Assembly (NCBI RefSeq): GCF_013390595.1
Contig: NZ_JACAWV010000022.1
Location: 1,054,001 to 1,118,000 of the forward strand
DNA: 64,000 nt
Reading direction: 5' to 3'
Source: Rhizobium sp. RM
GTDB lineage: Bacteria; Pseudomonadota; Alphaproteobacteria; Rhizobiales; Rhizobiaceae
Shown: piece after piece, positions 27,387 through 36,707 of the stretch
Position numbering within the stretch: the stretch's first letter is position 1
How the letters are laid out: the number at the start of each line of letters is the position of its first letter
Program-made: the position numbers and the translations under genes
The notes under the pieces: model-generated
Told to the model about the DNA's origin: nothing
The model's input: the letters and a program-made list of their open reading frames with translations, nothing else
Database searches by the model: none

Positions 27387-28667
27387 GTGTCGTTCAACAC
27401 GCCGCGGCTCGGCCACCTGATAAGACTGGGATTGTCCTATATGGCGTCCGGTGGCGCGCTTTTGATGTCCAGCGCCGCCCAACTCCTGACGTTCGCCCTG
27501 CTTGCCCGTCATCTTGGCGTTGAACAATTCGCGCTTTATGCATCCATCACCGCCGTGACCAACCTCGGCGTCCAGATCTGCGGTATCGGCGCGCAGGAAT
27601 CCCTGATCCGACGCGTCGCCCAGGACCGCAGCATGTTCCCTGTCATGCTCGGCCACAGCTATATGCTGAGTGCTCTGACAGGCGTGATACTGACCGTTAT
27701 TGGCATGGTCACGATTCCGGTCTTCTTCCCGACTTCGGAAAACCTGCTCGATACCCTGATCACGACCTTCCTGATCCTCTTCACCAATCTCGTTCTTCTG
27801 AAGGTCATTTCGCTTTCGACGCAGAGTTTCATCGCTCACTCCGACTTCGGTTCGGCCAACAAGCTTGAAGTGATGTTTGCTGTCGCACGAACCCTTGCAG
27901 CCATATTCGCCTGCCTTGTTTTCAAGGTCGAAACGGTCGAAGCATGGGCCTTGTGGAACCTCGCGGCACATTTGATCGCAGCGGTGATTTCGGTCAAAGC
28001 AATCGGCAGGCTCGGCAAGCCGATCTACCGCCTCGTTCGCGAAGAAATCCGAATCGGCATCCTGTTTTCCACGCAGTTCCTGTTCAAGGCGGTACGCGGC
28101 AATGCCGATATTCTCGTGCTGGGCGCAATCGCCAGCGCCGAAGTTCTTGGCAGCTATTCGATTGCTCGCCGTATTCTGGACAGTTCTTACCTGTCTGTGG
28201 AAGCCCTGAACCGGTTGATCTATCCAGGCTCGGCGTCCGCGGCACTGCAAGGCATTACCAAGACCATCGAGCGTGCCTATAACGTTCTGAAAGCAGCACT
28301 GTTCATTGCCGTCGGCAGTGCTACCGCGATCTTCATTATCGCACCGTTCCTGCCCCTATTGTTCGGCGACGAATATGTATCGCTGCCGATCATCACCCGC
28401 GTTCTGTGCTGGGCCGTGCTGCCCATGGCCGTTGCTGCCACCGCGCTCGAGGCGCTCGGCGCGTCCGGACGTCAGGACATCCGTGCCAAGATCTGGAACA
28501 GCGGCAACCTGCTCGGCTCTGTCGTCGTCGCCTTGTCCACCTGGTACTTCAGTATTTCCGGAACGATCGGCAGTTACTTCCTGGTGGAGATTGCCATCGC
28601 GGCAGCCGTCTGGATCGCGCTTCTGCGGCTGCGTCGTCGCAGCGAAGCCTTTGCCGGAGCGGAATAA
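27387..28667 (+). CDS. Wzx-like oligosaccharide flippase
   Basis: A 426-residue protein with about 12 hydrophobic segments, typical of MATE/MOP polysaccharide flippases. The N-terminus 'MASGGALLMSSAAQLLTFAL' and 'ARHLGVEQFALYASITAVTN' match the family. The start is probably GTG 27387 with GGGAG six bases upstream; an ATG at 27441 would cut into the first helix. It moves lipid-linked repeat units across the inner membrane for Wzy/ExoQ polymerisation. A 309-residue frame on the opposite strand is a shadow. Confidence 0.92.
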   Translation: MSFNTPRLGHLIRLGLSYMASGGALLMSSAAQLLTFALLARHLGVEQFALYASITAVTNLGVQICGIGAQESLIRRVAQDRSMFPVMLGHSYMLSALTGVILTVIGMVTIPVFFPTSENLLDTLITTFLILFTNLVLLKVISLSTQSFIAHSDFGSANKLEVMFAVARTLAAIFACLVFKVETVEAWALWNLAAHLIAAVISVKAIGRLGKPIYRLVREEIRIGILFSTQFLFKAVRGNADILVLGAIASAEVLGSYSIARRILDSSYLSVEALNRLIYPGSASAALQGITKTIERAYNVLKAALFIAVGSATAIFIIAPFLPLLFGDEYVSLPIITRVLCWAVLPMAVAATALEALGASGRQDIRAKIWNSGNLLGSVVVALSTWYFSISGTIGSYFLVEIAIAAAVWIALLRLRRRSEAFAGAE

Positions 28668-28683
28668 GCCCGAGGCTGAGACT

Positions 28684-29625
28684 TCAGGTCTTCTTGGCGG
28701 CCTTGTAGGGGTTCAGCGTCACACCCACACTCGCCATCATACGACCGACGGACATCAGTGGCGGATGCGTAGCGGGCAGAAGCGATCCGGTTTTGGCGAA
28801 AGCCGAAACCGCACGGATCACTGAAAGACCAAGGCTGACAACGTTTTTCGCGCCCAACAGCAGACCACCCTGCAATCCGGGACGATGCGCGCGGTCAATG
28901 CTGTAATTGATGATGCCGGTTCTGAGCGATCGTGTCATGATCCAGCGCGGCGCCATACGGGTTTCCGGCACATATTCAATGATGACGGCATCCGCGCTCC
29001 AGGCGAATTTGAAACCGGCGCGACGGCAGCGTGTGAAGAAATCCATGTCGCCGCCACCAAGGAAGTTGAACTGTACGTCGAATTCGGGCTTGTCGAGACC
29101 GTCGAAAACCCGGCGAGAAATCAGGCAGTTGCCGGAGCCATGAATCTGATCCACCTCGCCCGTTGGCGCTTCGATGGAGCCGAACAGAGGATGTGCGAGA
29201 ACAGACTTTGGAGCGGGCGCGTCGAATTCGCGGTTCACCGGACCGCCAACAATATCGACACTGAAGCATTTCGCAGTTTTGACCATCTCGGCCAACCAGA
29301 CGGGTGAGGCCGCCTCATCGTCATCGATCATCAGAAACCATTGCGCGGACGGATACGTCTGACGTGCGGTTCGAAACGCGGTGTTGATCGCGTAACAGTT
29401 GCCCTGCGTCGGTTCGACCAGAGTCTGCCCGGTAAAACGGGTCTCGGCAAAAAACTGGCGCGCGACGCCAAGTCCGGCCTGCCCCTCTCCGTCATTGTCC
29501 ACGACAACGATGGCGAAGGGGAACTCCACCTGCTGGGCGGCAAGCGACTGGAGTGTCTTGCGCAGGCCTTCAGGTCTGCGGAAACTTGGAATGCACACCA
29601 CCGCCTCCGGACGAATCTCGGTCAT
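28684..29625 (-). CDS. Family 2 glycosyltransferase
   Basis: A 313-residue GT-A enzyme: VVCIPSFRRPEGLRKTL at the N-terminus, VVVDNDG (about 40-46), and MIDDDEAASP (about 98-107) as the DxD motif. 'GSGNCLISRRVFDGL' and 'FLGGGDMDFFTRCRRAG' (about 190-207, an ED-like acceptor motif) follow. The C-terminal region has an amphipathic stretch that may touch the membrane. It follows the next GT2 gene by 8 bp on the same strand and converges with the flippase. Likely one step of repeat-unit assembly. Confidence 0.93.
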   Translation of the reverse strand: MTEIRPEAVVCIPSFRRPEGLRKTLQSLAAQQVEFPFAIVVVDNDGEGQAGLGVARQFFAETRFTGQTLVEPTQGNCYAINTAFRTARQTYPSAQWFLMIDDDEAASPVWLAEMVKTAKCFSVDIVGGPVNREFDAPAPKSVLAHPLFGSIEAPTGEVDQIHGSGNCLISRRVFDGLDKPEFDVQFNFLGGGDMDFFTRCRRAGFKFAWSADAVIIEYVPETRMAPRWIMTRSLRTGIINYSIDRAHRPGLQGGLLLGAKNVVSLGLSVIRAVSAFAKTGSLLPATHPPLMSVGRMMASVGVTLNPYKAAKKT

Positions 29626-29633
29626 GAACGCTC

Positions 29634-30545
29634 CTATATCCCGGCGATGGCTGCTGCGGAAAAAATGACCGCCCGCAGGCTCTGGCGCGGACGATGGATG
29701 AAAGTGTCGGCAAGCGCCGAGAATGCCTCTTTATACCGGCGAGCGCGGAAGGCCTGCGCGACGATGTAGGCATTCATGTGGGTTTCCGATTTGTGGCGAA
29801 GCCGCGCCAGTTCCCGAGGGCTGACTGCAGCGACAATAGCAGGATCTGAGAAAACCGCCCGCACAGCGGGCTCGCAATCCTTGAATGTCAAAAGACGGTT
29901 CATCATCACGCTTGTTCGATGGACGCGATAGTCAAGAATATGGCAGCCCGGCAGATAAACGAAACTGCCCGCTGCCGCCAACCTGCACCAACCGTACCAG
30001 TCCTCTGCATAGCGCAATGTCTCGTCAAAGCCGCCAAAGTCCTGAAAAATGCGGGTCCGCACCAGCATGATGCCGCCATTGACGATGAAATTCCCACCCA
30101 GAAGAGCGGGAAGAACATTGCCGCTCGGTTTTTCCCGACGACGGATGAGATTGCGGTGACCGATCTTGGCCCCGTCTTCGTCTATCCGTTCGTAGTCGCC
30201 GTAGACGGCCACCACATCGTCATTGGAAATTCCCGCACAAAGCGCGTTGATGGCATCCGGTTTCAGGCGGTCATCAGCATCGAGAAACATGGTCCAGGTA
30301 CCACGCGCCTGCGACAAGCCGAAATTGCGAACCGCAGAAACGCCCTGCCTGCCCTGCGGACGGGTCAGAAGCTTCACGCGAGCATCGCTGAAACTCTGCA
30401 CCTTAAGGGCCGTATCGTCGGTGGAACCATCGTCAACGACAAGAATTTCACAGATGCTGGCGCCCTGCATCAGAACACTGTCGATTGCTTCCACGATGTA
30501 ACGCTCGCCATTGCGAACGGGGATGACAATCGAAACGGCAACCAA
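29634..30545 (-). CDS. Family 2 glycosyltransferase
   Basis: A 303-residue protein that starts at TTG 30545 with GGAG upstream. SIVIPVRNGERYI, then LVVDDGSTDDT (about 34-44), 'GVSAVRNFGLSQARG' and FLDADD (about 86-91) form a textbook GT-A core. The C-terminal third is basic and helical. It is the first gene of a two-gene leftward unit with the GT2 gene at 28684-29625, divergent from the GH10 gene across about 180 bp. Donor and acceptor not predictable. Confidence 0.93.
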   Translation of the reverse strand: MVAVSIVIPVRNGERYIVEAIDSVLMQGASICEILVVDDGSTDDTALKVQSFSDARVKLLTRPQGRQGVSAVRNFGLSQARGTWTMFLDADDRLKPDAINALCAGISNDDVVAVYGDYERIDEDGAKIGHRNLIRRREKPSGNVLPALLGGNFIVNGGIMLVRTRIFQDFGGFDETLRYAEDWYGWCRLAAAGSFVYLPGCHILDYRVHRTSVMMNRLLTFKDCEPAVRAVFSDPAIVAAVSPRELARLRHKSETHMNAYIVAQAFRARRYKEAFSALADTFIHRPRQSLRAVIFSAAAIAGI

Positions 30546-30724
30546 GACCTTTACTCCGTGACGTGTAAAGCAGACTTCGCACAGTGAAGTTACTACCGGA
30601 TTAATCGGATCGACGGTAGTTTTGGGAACGGTATAGCCAGCATTAACCTTGCGGCGTTTTAATATGCAATTGGTAAGGTCACGCTGTTATAAATTGGGAA
30701 AATCGATTGCGGAGGCTGGGGTTA

Positions 30725-31792
30725 ATGCCGATCGGACGTCGAAACTTTCTGTACGGTGCGGCAAGCGCGGGTTTCGTGCAGGCATTGCCCGATATTGTGC
30801 ATGCCGCGCAAACGAAACGCGCGGCAAAAACCGCTCCTTACGGCGCGGCAGTTTACCTTCCTGACCTGCAAGCTGACAGCCGGGTCGGTGAAGCCGTCGT
30901 CAAATATTGCTCACGGATCACGCCCGTCACGGAAATGAAGTGGGAAATCATGCGGCCTTCGGAAGAAGTGTTCGACTTTTCCGCAGCCGATGCACTTGCC
31001 AACTTCGCCCGGCAAAACAAGCTGTCCATGCACGGCCATCCCCTGATCTGGTATGCGTCCAATGCACCCTGGCTGTCATCGATCAGCGGTTCAAAGGTCG
31101 AAAAGCTGATGGAAACGCACATCGTCAAGACGATGGAACGTTACAAGGATGTCGTTCGTAGCTGGGATGTGGTGAACGAACCCATCCCTGACGTTCCCAA
31201 CAACGCAAAGTCTCGGCGCGATGCCTGGTATTACGGTGCGGGATCGGACGCCATTGCCAAGGCGTTCAAGATTGCTCACGACGTTGATCCGAAAGCGCAA
31301 CTCGTGCTCAACGAATATGATGTGGAATTCGCGGTCGAAAAATCGCCAGCAAAACGCGCTGCGTTCCGCAACCTCATTCTGGAACTGCTTGACCAGGGGG
31401 CGCCGATCAACGCGGTGGGATTACAGGGCCACCTGCGTGGCGGCTGGCCGATCGCCAAGGATGAACTTGCCGCTTTCGTCACCGAAATGCGCGGCCATGG
31501 CCTCGACGTTCTGGTGACGGAACTGGACGTCATGGACCAGACCCTGCCCTCTCCGGAAGCTGAACGTGACATGCTGATAAATTCGCAGCTTCGGGATTTT
31601 CTCGAGGCGGCCTCAGCCGGCGGCCCGCTTTCCTCCATCACCACCTGGGGCATTTCCGACCAATATACCTGGATACGCTGGGCCTACCCCCGCAAGGACG
31701 GAACTGCCAACCGCCCGCTGCCGCTGGACTGGAGCTTCAACGAAAAACCCATGATGACCATCATCAACGAATTCCGGAGCCGCGGCGCATGA
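30725..31792 (+). CDS. GH10 glycoside hydrolase (endo-beta-1,4-xylanase family) with Tat-like leader
   Basis: The ATG at 30725 (GGAGG upstream) gives 355 residues. The N-terminus has GRRNFLYGAASAGF, a twin-arginine signal, and a likely cleavage near 'VHAAQ'. The GH10 barrel is complete: 'HGHPLIWY' (about 103), WDVVNEP with acid/base Glu152, VLNEYD, and VTELDV with nucleophile Glu266, then 'TTWGISD'. Family members cut beta-1,4 xylan, but in an exopolysaccharide locus it may instead trim or cleave the polymer during synthesis, as ExoK does. Its last codons overlap the next glycosyltransferase by 4 bp (ATGA), tying it to the locus. Plant-xylan degradation is the alternative. Confidence 0.92.
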   Translation: MPIGRRNFLYGAASAGFVQALPDIVHAAQTKRAAKTAPYGAAVYLPDLQADSRVGEAVVKYCSRITPVTEMKWEIMRPSEEVFDFSAADALANFARQNKLSMHGHPLIWYASNAPWLSSISGSKVEKLMETHIVKTMERYKDVVRSWDVVNEPIPDVPNNAKSRRDAWYYGAGSDAIAKAFKIAHDVDPKAQLVLNEYDVEFAVEKSPAKRAAFRNLILELLDQGAPINAVGLQGHLRGGWPIAKDELAAFVTEMRGHGLDVLVTELDVMDQTLPSPEAERDMLINSQLRDFLEAASAGGPLSSITTWGISDQYTWIRWAYPRKDGTANRPLPLDWSFNEKPMMTIINEFRSRGA

Positions 31793-32868
31793 ATGGTGAA
31801 ATACCCCTGCCGCCTGTCAGCAAGGCGCTACAGGTCAATCTGCACCCCTTCGATGCCCCACATGCAGCTCTGACACTTCCTCACCAGCTCCGGGTATGGG
31901 GCGGGCAGGTCGACCGTATTCTGCTGACTGTCGACACCGGGCAAGTCGGCGCGGGACGTTATAAGGGCAACGGCTTCGAGCCGGCCAGAAAACGTTTGTT
32001 CGACATGCTGGATGAAATGCAGGCGAACTACCCGCACCTGCACATCGATGAGGTCGACTACAGCGAAAGCGCCCGCAAGGCGGTGACCGACACTTTCTTT
32101 TCCCGCTCAACGATACCCTATCCGGCAAAGGCGTTTGATGGGGGACCGTTCCATGTCTATTTCCACGGGTTGAGGCGTGCCAATGCGCGGTATGTCTTGC
32201 ACATGGACAGCGACATGATGTTCGGCGGAGGCAGCCAGAGCTGGTTCGATGAAGCAATCGAACTTCAAAAAGACAATCCTGACGCGCTCTGCATAACGCC
32301 GTTTTCCGGTCCGCCGACTGTCCGCGGCGATCTCGACATCACCCGCCATGTCGGCATGCCTGGGGTCAAGAACATTCCGATCCCGCGTAAACTTCCAGTA
32401 CGCACGCCCACCTGGCGCTTCGCGACGGTCTCGACTCGCCTTTTCATGATCGACATGGAGCGTTTTGCAAAAAAGGTCACGTCGCTGGAGCTGTTGCGAC
32501 CGGACGTAAAACGCCGCATCCGCTCCGTGGCTTACAACCAGCAACCGATTTCAATGCCGGCGGAAGAGGTGCTCAGCGAAAACATGATGCGGCTCGGTGT
32601 CTACCGGCTGGATTTTCTGGGAGAGGGCAAGGGCATGTATTCTTTGCACCCGCCTTACCGTTCGCCGGAATTTTATGCCGCCCTGCCCTCGATCGTCGAA
32701 CGCATCGAAAAAGGCGATATTCCCGAAGAGCAACTTGGCGACTTCGATATCAACGGATCGATGGTGGACTGGACCAGTGCTCTCGCGGCCAAGACGAAAA
32801 GCAAACGTTACGCCAAGGCACTGCGCCATCTGATCACGGCGAACATCCAACGCTTCGGCAAGGCCTGA
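31789..32868 (+). CDS. Glycosyltransferase, GT-A-like, in the exopolysaccharide locus
   Basis: A 359-residue protein. The N-terminal strand pattern with 'VDRILLTVDTGQV' and the metal-site-like MDSDMMFGG (about 143-151) suggest a GT-A fold. 'TPTWRFATVSTRLFMIDMER' is similar to sugar transferases with a large acceptor domain. No signal or membrane segment. Translation is coupled to the GH10 gene by a 4-bp overlap, so the two are produced together. I do not recognise the exact family. Confidence 0.75.
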   Translation: MNGEIPLPPVSKALQVNLHPFDAPHAALTLPHQLRVWGGQVDRILLTVDTGQVGAGRYKGNGFEPARKRLFDMLDEMQANYPHLHIDEVDYSESARKAVTDTFFSRSTIPYPAKAFDGGPFHVYFHGLRRANARYVLHMDSDMMFGGGSQSWFDEAIELQKDNPDALCITPFSGPPTVRGDLDITRHVGMPGVKNIPIPRKLPVRTPTWRFATVSTRLFMIDMERFAKKVTSLELLRPDVKRRIRSVAYNQQPISMPAEEVLSENMMRLGVYRLDFLGEGKGMYSLHPPYRSPEFYAALPSIVERIEKGDIPEEQLGDFDINGSMVDWTSALAAKTKSKRYAKALRHLITANIQRFGKA

Positions 32869-32907
32869 CCGGCCTGCCGAAAAGGACCTGCGATCAATGG
32901 TGATGAA

Positions 32908-34530
32908 TTACGCGTAACGCGCCGCAGTGTCTTCATGATCGTTGCGGCGCAGATAACGCAGCAGACCAAGCGCCACAGCAATACCGATGCCAAGGAACAC
33001 ACCTCCGGCACCACCGGCGATCAGAAATGTCAATTTGCTCGGCGGCCAGCTTCTGGAGTTCGGCTCGACCGGTTGCGAAATGACCCGAACATTGGTGGAA
33101 TCAATCGCCTGCTGCTCGGCGATCTGGCGTGAACGTGTCAGGTAGGTTTCGTAGATCGCCGCCGCAGAACGGGCGTCTCGGTCCAGATCCCGCAACCGCA
33201 CCTGCGCTTCGTTGTCGGTAAAGACATTGGCGCGCTCGGCAACGGCTTTCAACCGCAGAGCATCGAGAGACGAACGGGCCTCAGCAACATTGAGTTTGGC
33301 GGCCTGGAGAATACGCTGCGCTTCTTCCTGCATGCCACGTTCGAGCATATCGCGCTCGGCACCAGCCGTCGCAAGCCTTGGATGACGTGCACCATAGGTC
33401 AGCGTCATCGCGCCGATCTGCTGTTGCAGGGTACTGTACTGGGCACGAATCGTGTTCATCGTCTGGGAATCGAAGATCGCAGCGCTCTGGGTACGGTTCT
33501 GGGCAATCGCCGCGTCCATCTGCTTGAGACGGGATTCTTCCTGGATCACCCGTTGCTGCGCGGCCAGAACCTGCGCGTTGAGCTCGCCGGACGTCTGATC
33601 GCTGACAAGCTGACCATTGTTTTCCTGCAAGCCGTTTTCCCGCCGGAAGTCGGCCACACGCTTTTCGGCTACCGTCACGTTCTCACGCATTTCCTCCAGC
33701 CGAGCCTTCAGATCGCCGACAACCCGTTGACTGCTATCGGAGTTCATCTGGAACAGTTCGCTTTCGAACGCCTTGACGATAGCCTTGGACACCAGGACCG
33801 ATTTTTCCGCATCGTTTGTCCAGACCGAAAGCGTCACGACAAAGGATCGCGGGTCGCGTTCTGCCGCCACCCTGTCACCCAGCGAACGCAAGGCGCCGAT
33901 CTTGTTGTCGCCGTCTTCGGGACGCGAAGAGAACATGGCTTTTAGCCGTGCAATCGGCGGCGGATTGATGAATTCGCTATCCTGATCGAGTTTCAGCTCA
34001 TCGACCACCCGCGCCAGAACATTGCGCGACGTGATGGTGCGAAGCTTGCTTTCAACTTCGAGAATTTGTGTATCGCGCTGCTGATTGGGCGAAAACACGC
34101 CATCGTTGACGACGTTCAGGTTGGACGGATTGACGACGATATCCGTGTAACTCGTGTAACGCGGTGGCGTCATGTAGGCATAGGACAGAGCAGCAGTGAC
34201 ACAGAGAATGATCGCCAGAACGATCCACAAGATACCATCGCGCAACCACGATAAGATGTCATCCACACCGATCCGATCGATGTATTTCAGACCGGGCAAG
34301 GCGTTCGACAAGCCGGCGCTGGGTGATGATTTCGTCGCCGGTTTTGCTGCACGCACATGCTCAGCGGCGGGCGTTGCCTTTGGCTCAAGATGCTCTTTCA
34401 GCACCGTGCGCTCGAAGACCTCATCATCATCGACGAGATCATCCAGCAGCGAACCCTGCGATTGTGCGGGAGGTGCTTTTTCATCGAGCGGACGTGTCTG
34501 CTTATGTCCCGCCTTTTGAAGCCTGTACAT
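32908..34530 (-). CDS. Wzz/GumC-type chain-length protein without kinase domain
   Basis: From ATG 34530 (TTG 34551 is an alternative) it has 540 residues. After a cytoplasmic Pro/Ala-rich N-terminus there is a first transmembrane helix (about 103-123, 'GILWIVLAIILCVTAALSYA'), then the Wzz motif 'PPRYTSYTDIVVNPSNLN'. A long periplasmic coiled coil follows (about 250-460), then a second transmembrane helix near the end after 'PVEPNSRSWPPSKL'. It lacks the C-terminal Walker-type tyrosine kinase of ExoP, so a separate kinase, if any, lies elsewhere. It governs polymer length and export. Confidence 0.93.
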   Translation of the reverse strand: MYRLQKAGHKQTRPLDEKAPPAQSQGSLLDDLVDDDEVFERTVLKEHLEPKATPAAEHVRAAKPATKSSPSAGLSNALPGLKYIDRIGVDDILSWLRDGILWIVLAIILCVTAALSYAYMTPPRYTSYTDIVVNPSNLNVVNDGVFSPNQQRDTQILEVESKLRTITSRNVLARVVDELKLDQDSEFINPPPIARLKAMFSSRPEDGDNKIGALRSLGDRVAAERDPRSFVVTLSVWTNDAEKSVLVSKAIVKAFESELFQMNSDSSQRVVGDLKARLEEMRENVTVAEKRVADFRRENGLQENNGQLVSDQTSGELNAQVLAAQQRVIQEESRLKQMDAAIAQNRTQSAAIFDSQTMNTIRAQYSTLQQQIGAMTLTYGARHPRLATAGAERDMLERGMQEEAQRILQAAKLNVAEARSSLDALRLKAVAERANVFTDNEAQVRLRDLDRDARSAAAIYETYLTRSRQIAEQQAIDSTNVRVISQPVEPNSRSWPPSKLTFLIAGGAGGVFLGIGIAVALGLLRYLRRNDHEDTAARYA

Positions 34531-34782
34531 CAGCCAATCCAACTCGAACAAACCATAAAGAAGGTCTCAAAACGTGTTATATGCTCGCCAAAACCCCATT
34601 GGTCGGCAAGTCTAAGGTGAACGGGTGAATTTTAGGTTACCCTTTTATCCGCACATCTTTCCGTATTTGTGGCTGCCATGAAAGTGATGATTGACTTCCA
34701 TGGATCGATACCGTTCTTTTCGTCGTTATATATTTATATTATCCATTTGAACCTCAATGATTTTACCGCAATGGAGTTTGGC

Positions 34783-36198
34783 ATGAGCCTGAAATTTGGA
34801 ACGAGCGGCCTTCGCGGTCTCTCTGTCGACCTGAAGGGAAAAGCCTCTGCCGTTTATGCAACGGCATTTGCGCGACACCTTCTGAAATCAGGCCAGGCAA
34901 AGGCGGGCGACCCCATTCTCGTCGGTCGCGATTTTCGCGATTCCAGCCCCGATGTTTCGGCCACCTGTATCGGCGCCTTGAAAAAAGCGGGTCTCGTGCC
35001 GCTTGATTGCGGTACCGTGCCGACACCGGCGCTGGCGCTTTATGGCCTGTCGTTGAAAGCTGCGGCATTGATGATTACCGGCTCGCACATTCCGGCCGAT
35101 CGCAACGGGATCAAATTCTACCGCCCCGACGGCGAAATCGACAAGCAGGACGAAACCGCGATTGCCGCGCTGGCGAAAGACGTCGAGGCAGAAGGCATCA
35201 CTGATGAAGCAGCCGCCGCAGAAGACCGGTCTTCCGTTGTCGCGGAACTCTTCTACGAGCGCAATATTTCGCTGCTGCCGACAGGGGCCCTTTCCGGCCT
35301 GAAAATTGGCGTCTATCAGCACAGCACCGTCGCTCGCGATCTGTTTGTCGATGTTCTCGCCCATTATGGCGCCGATGTCGTGCCACTCGGCCGCTCCGAA
35401 ACATTCATTCCGGTCGATACCGAAGCCGTTTCACCCGAGACCCTCGACCTTCTGAAAAAGTGGTCCGCTGAACATAAGCTCGACGCGATTGTCTCTGCCG
35501 ATGGCGATGGCGACCGCCCGCTTCTCGCCGATGAAAAAGGTATTCCGCTGCGCGGCGACCTGATCGGTCTGATCACGGCCAATTTCCTTGAAGCTGGCGT
35601 TGTGGTCACACCCGTGACGTCCAATTCCGGCATTGAAGCAAGCGGGCATTTCGCAGTTACCCGCACAAAGGTCGGATCTCCCTTCGTCATCGCCGGCATG
35701 GGAGACGCACTTGCAGCCGGAAAGAACGGTGTGATGGGATTTGAGGCCAATGGCGGCCTGCTGACCGCTTCAACCTTCACCGTCAACGGCAAGCCATTGG
35801 CGCCTTTGCCGACCCGTGACAGCTTCCTGCCGGTCCTTGCCGTTCTGCTTCTTTCTGCCGAGCAGAAAAAACCATTGTCCGAGATCGCCAGTGCCTACAA
35901 CTTGCCGGTTGCTGCGGCGGACCGCCTTGAAAACTTCGCGCAGGAGAAAAGTGCCGCACTGATGTCCTATCTGCGCGCGTCGAAGGACAATCTGGCAAAA
36001 TTCCTCGAGCCGGTTGGTGCCGTGAAGGCCACCAGCGATATCGATGGCTTGCGTGTCGCGTTGACGAATGGCAGCACGATCCACTTCCGCCCCTCGGGCA
36101 ATGCGCCTGAAATGCGCTGCTACGTCGAGGCAGCCAATCAGGACGAAGCCGAAACGCTGCTTCACAAGGGCCTCGATCTCATCCGCAATTTCGGTTGA
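34783..36198 (+). CDS. Phosphohexomutase (phosphomannomutase/phosphoglucomutase)
   Basis: The ATG at 34783 with GGAG seven bases upstream gives 471 residues; the longer frame adds a non-homologous AT-rich leader. KFGTSGLRG at the N-terminus, the phosphoserine loop TGSHIPADRNGIKFY (about 94-108), the metal loop DGDGDRP (about 242-248) and the C-terminal phosphate site RPSGNAPEMR are all present. It interconverts hexose 6- and 1-phosphates, so it makes mannose-1-P or glucose-1-P for sugar-nucleotide synthesis. The active-site loop reads Ser-His-Ile-Pro where many homologues have Ser-His-Asn-Pro. A terminator follows it. Confidence 0.93.
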   Translation: MSLKFGTSGLRGLSVDLKGKASAVYATAFARHLLKSGQAKAGDPILVGRDFRDSSPDVSATCIGALKKAGLVPLDCGTVPTPALALYGLSLKAAALMITGSHIPADRNGIKFYRPDGEIDKQDETAIAALAKDVEAEGITDEAAAAEDRSSVVAELFYERNISLLPTGALSGLKIGVYQHSTVARDLFVDVLAHYGADVVPLGRSETFIPVDTEAVSPETLDLLKKWSAEHKLDAIVSADGDGDRPLLADEKGIPLRGDLIGLITANFLEAGVVVTPVTSNSGIEASGHFAVTRTKVGSPFVIAGMGDALAAGKNGVMGFEANGGLLTASTFTVNGKPLAPLPTRDSFLPVLAVLLLSAEQKKPLSEIASAYNLPVAAADRLENFAQEKSAALMSYLRASKDNLAKFLEPVGAVKATSDIDGLRVALTNGSTIHFRPSGNAPEMRCYVEAANQDEAETLLHKGLDLIRNFG

Positions 36199-36212
36199 TT
36201 TGCGAGTTGAGA

Positions 36213-36248
36213 AAAACGCGAGGGGCCGAATGACGCACCTCGCGTTTT
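36213..36248 (+). terminator. Intrinsic terminator after the phosphohexomutase gene
   Basis: AAAACGCGAGG at 36213-36223 pairs with CCTCGCGTTTT at 36238-36248 around a 14-base loop. The stem ends in TTTT and begins 15 bases after the stop. Confidence 0.85.
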
Positions 36249-36305
36249 GATGTTGCTCTTGCTGCAACCGGGCGCGATAAGAACCGGTAAGAGCGGGAGG
36301 CCAAC

Positions 36306-36707
36306 TTGAGCGGCGAAACCATTACCCTTTACGAAGCCATTGGCGGCGATGCCACAGTGCGCGCCCTTTCAAAACGTTTCTACGCGTTGATGGATACTTT
36401 GCCGGAGGCTGCTCGGTGCCGGGCCATCCATCCAGCCGATCTCTCTGGTAGCGAGAGCAAATTTTATGACTATCTGACCGGTTATCTTGGCGGACCACCG
36501 GTCTATGTCGAAAAATACGGACATCCGATGTTGCGGCGTCGCCATTTCGCTGCACCGATCGGTCCGGCGGAACGCGACGAATGGCTGCTCTGCTTCCGTC
36601 GCGCCATGGACGAAACAATCGAGAATCCAAAACTCCGGGACATCATCTGGGCACCGGTCGAGCGGCTGGCACTCCACATGCAGAATCAGGAAGAAAGCGC
36701 ATCATGA
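36306..36707 (+). CDS. Group II truncated haemoglobin
   Basis: 133 residues from TTG 36306, with GGGAGG just upstream. The 2-over-2 globin pattern is clear: LYEAIGGDATVRALSKRFY at the start, 'YLTGYLGGPPVYVEKYGHPM' with the proximal-side histidine context, LRRRHFAAPIG, then 'WLLCFRRAMDE' with the Trp typical of group II. Such proteins bind O2, NO or handle peroxide. Its last four bases overlap the start of the DUF423 gene, so the pair is co-translated. Confidence 0.93.
   Translation: MSGETITLYEAIGGDATVRALSKRFYALMDTLPEAARCRAIHPADLSGSESKFYDYLTGYLGGPPVYVEKYGHPMLRRRHFAAPIGPAERDEWLLCFRRAMDETIENPKLRDIIWAPVERLALHMQNQEESAS

Noticed and set aside
27321..28250. 309-codon minus-strand frame
   Set aside because: Antisense to the flippase, whose sense frame has the expected hydrophobic helices.
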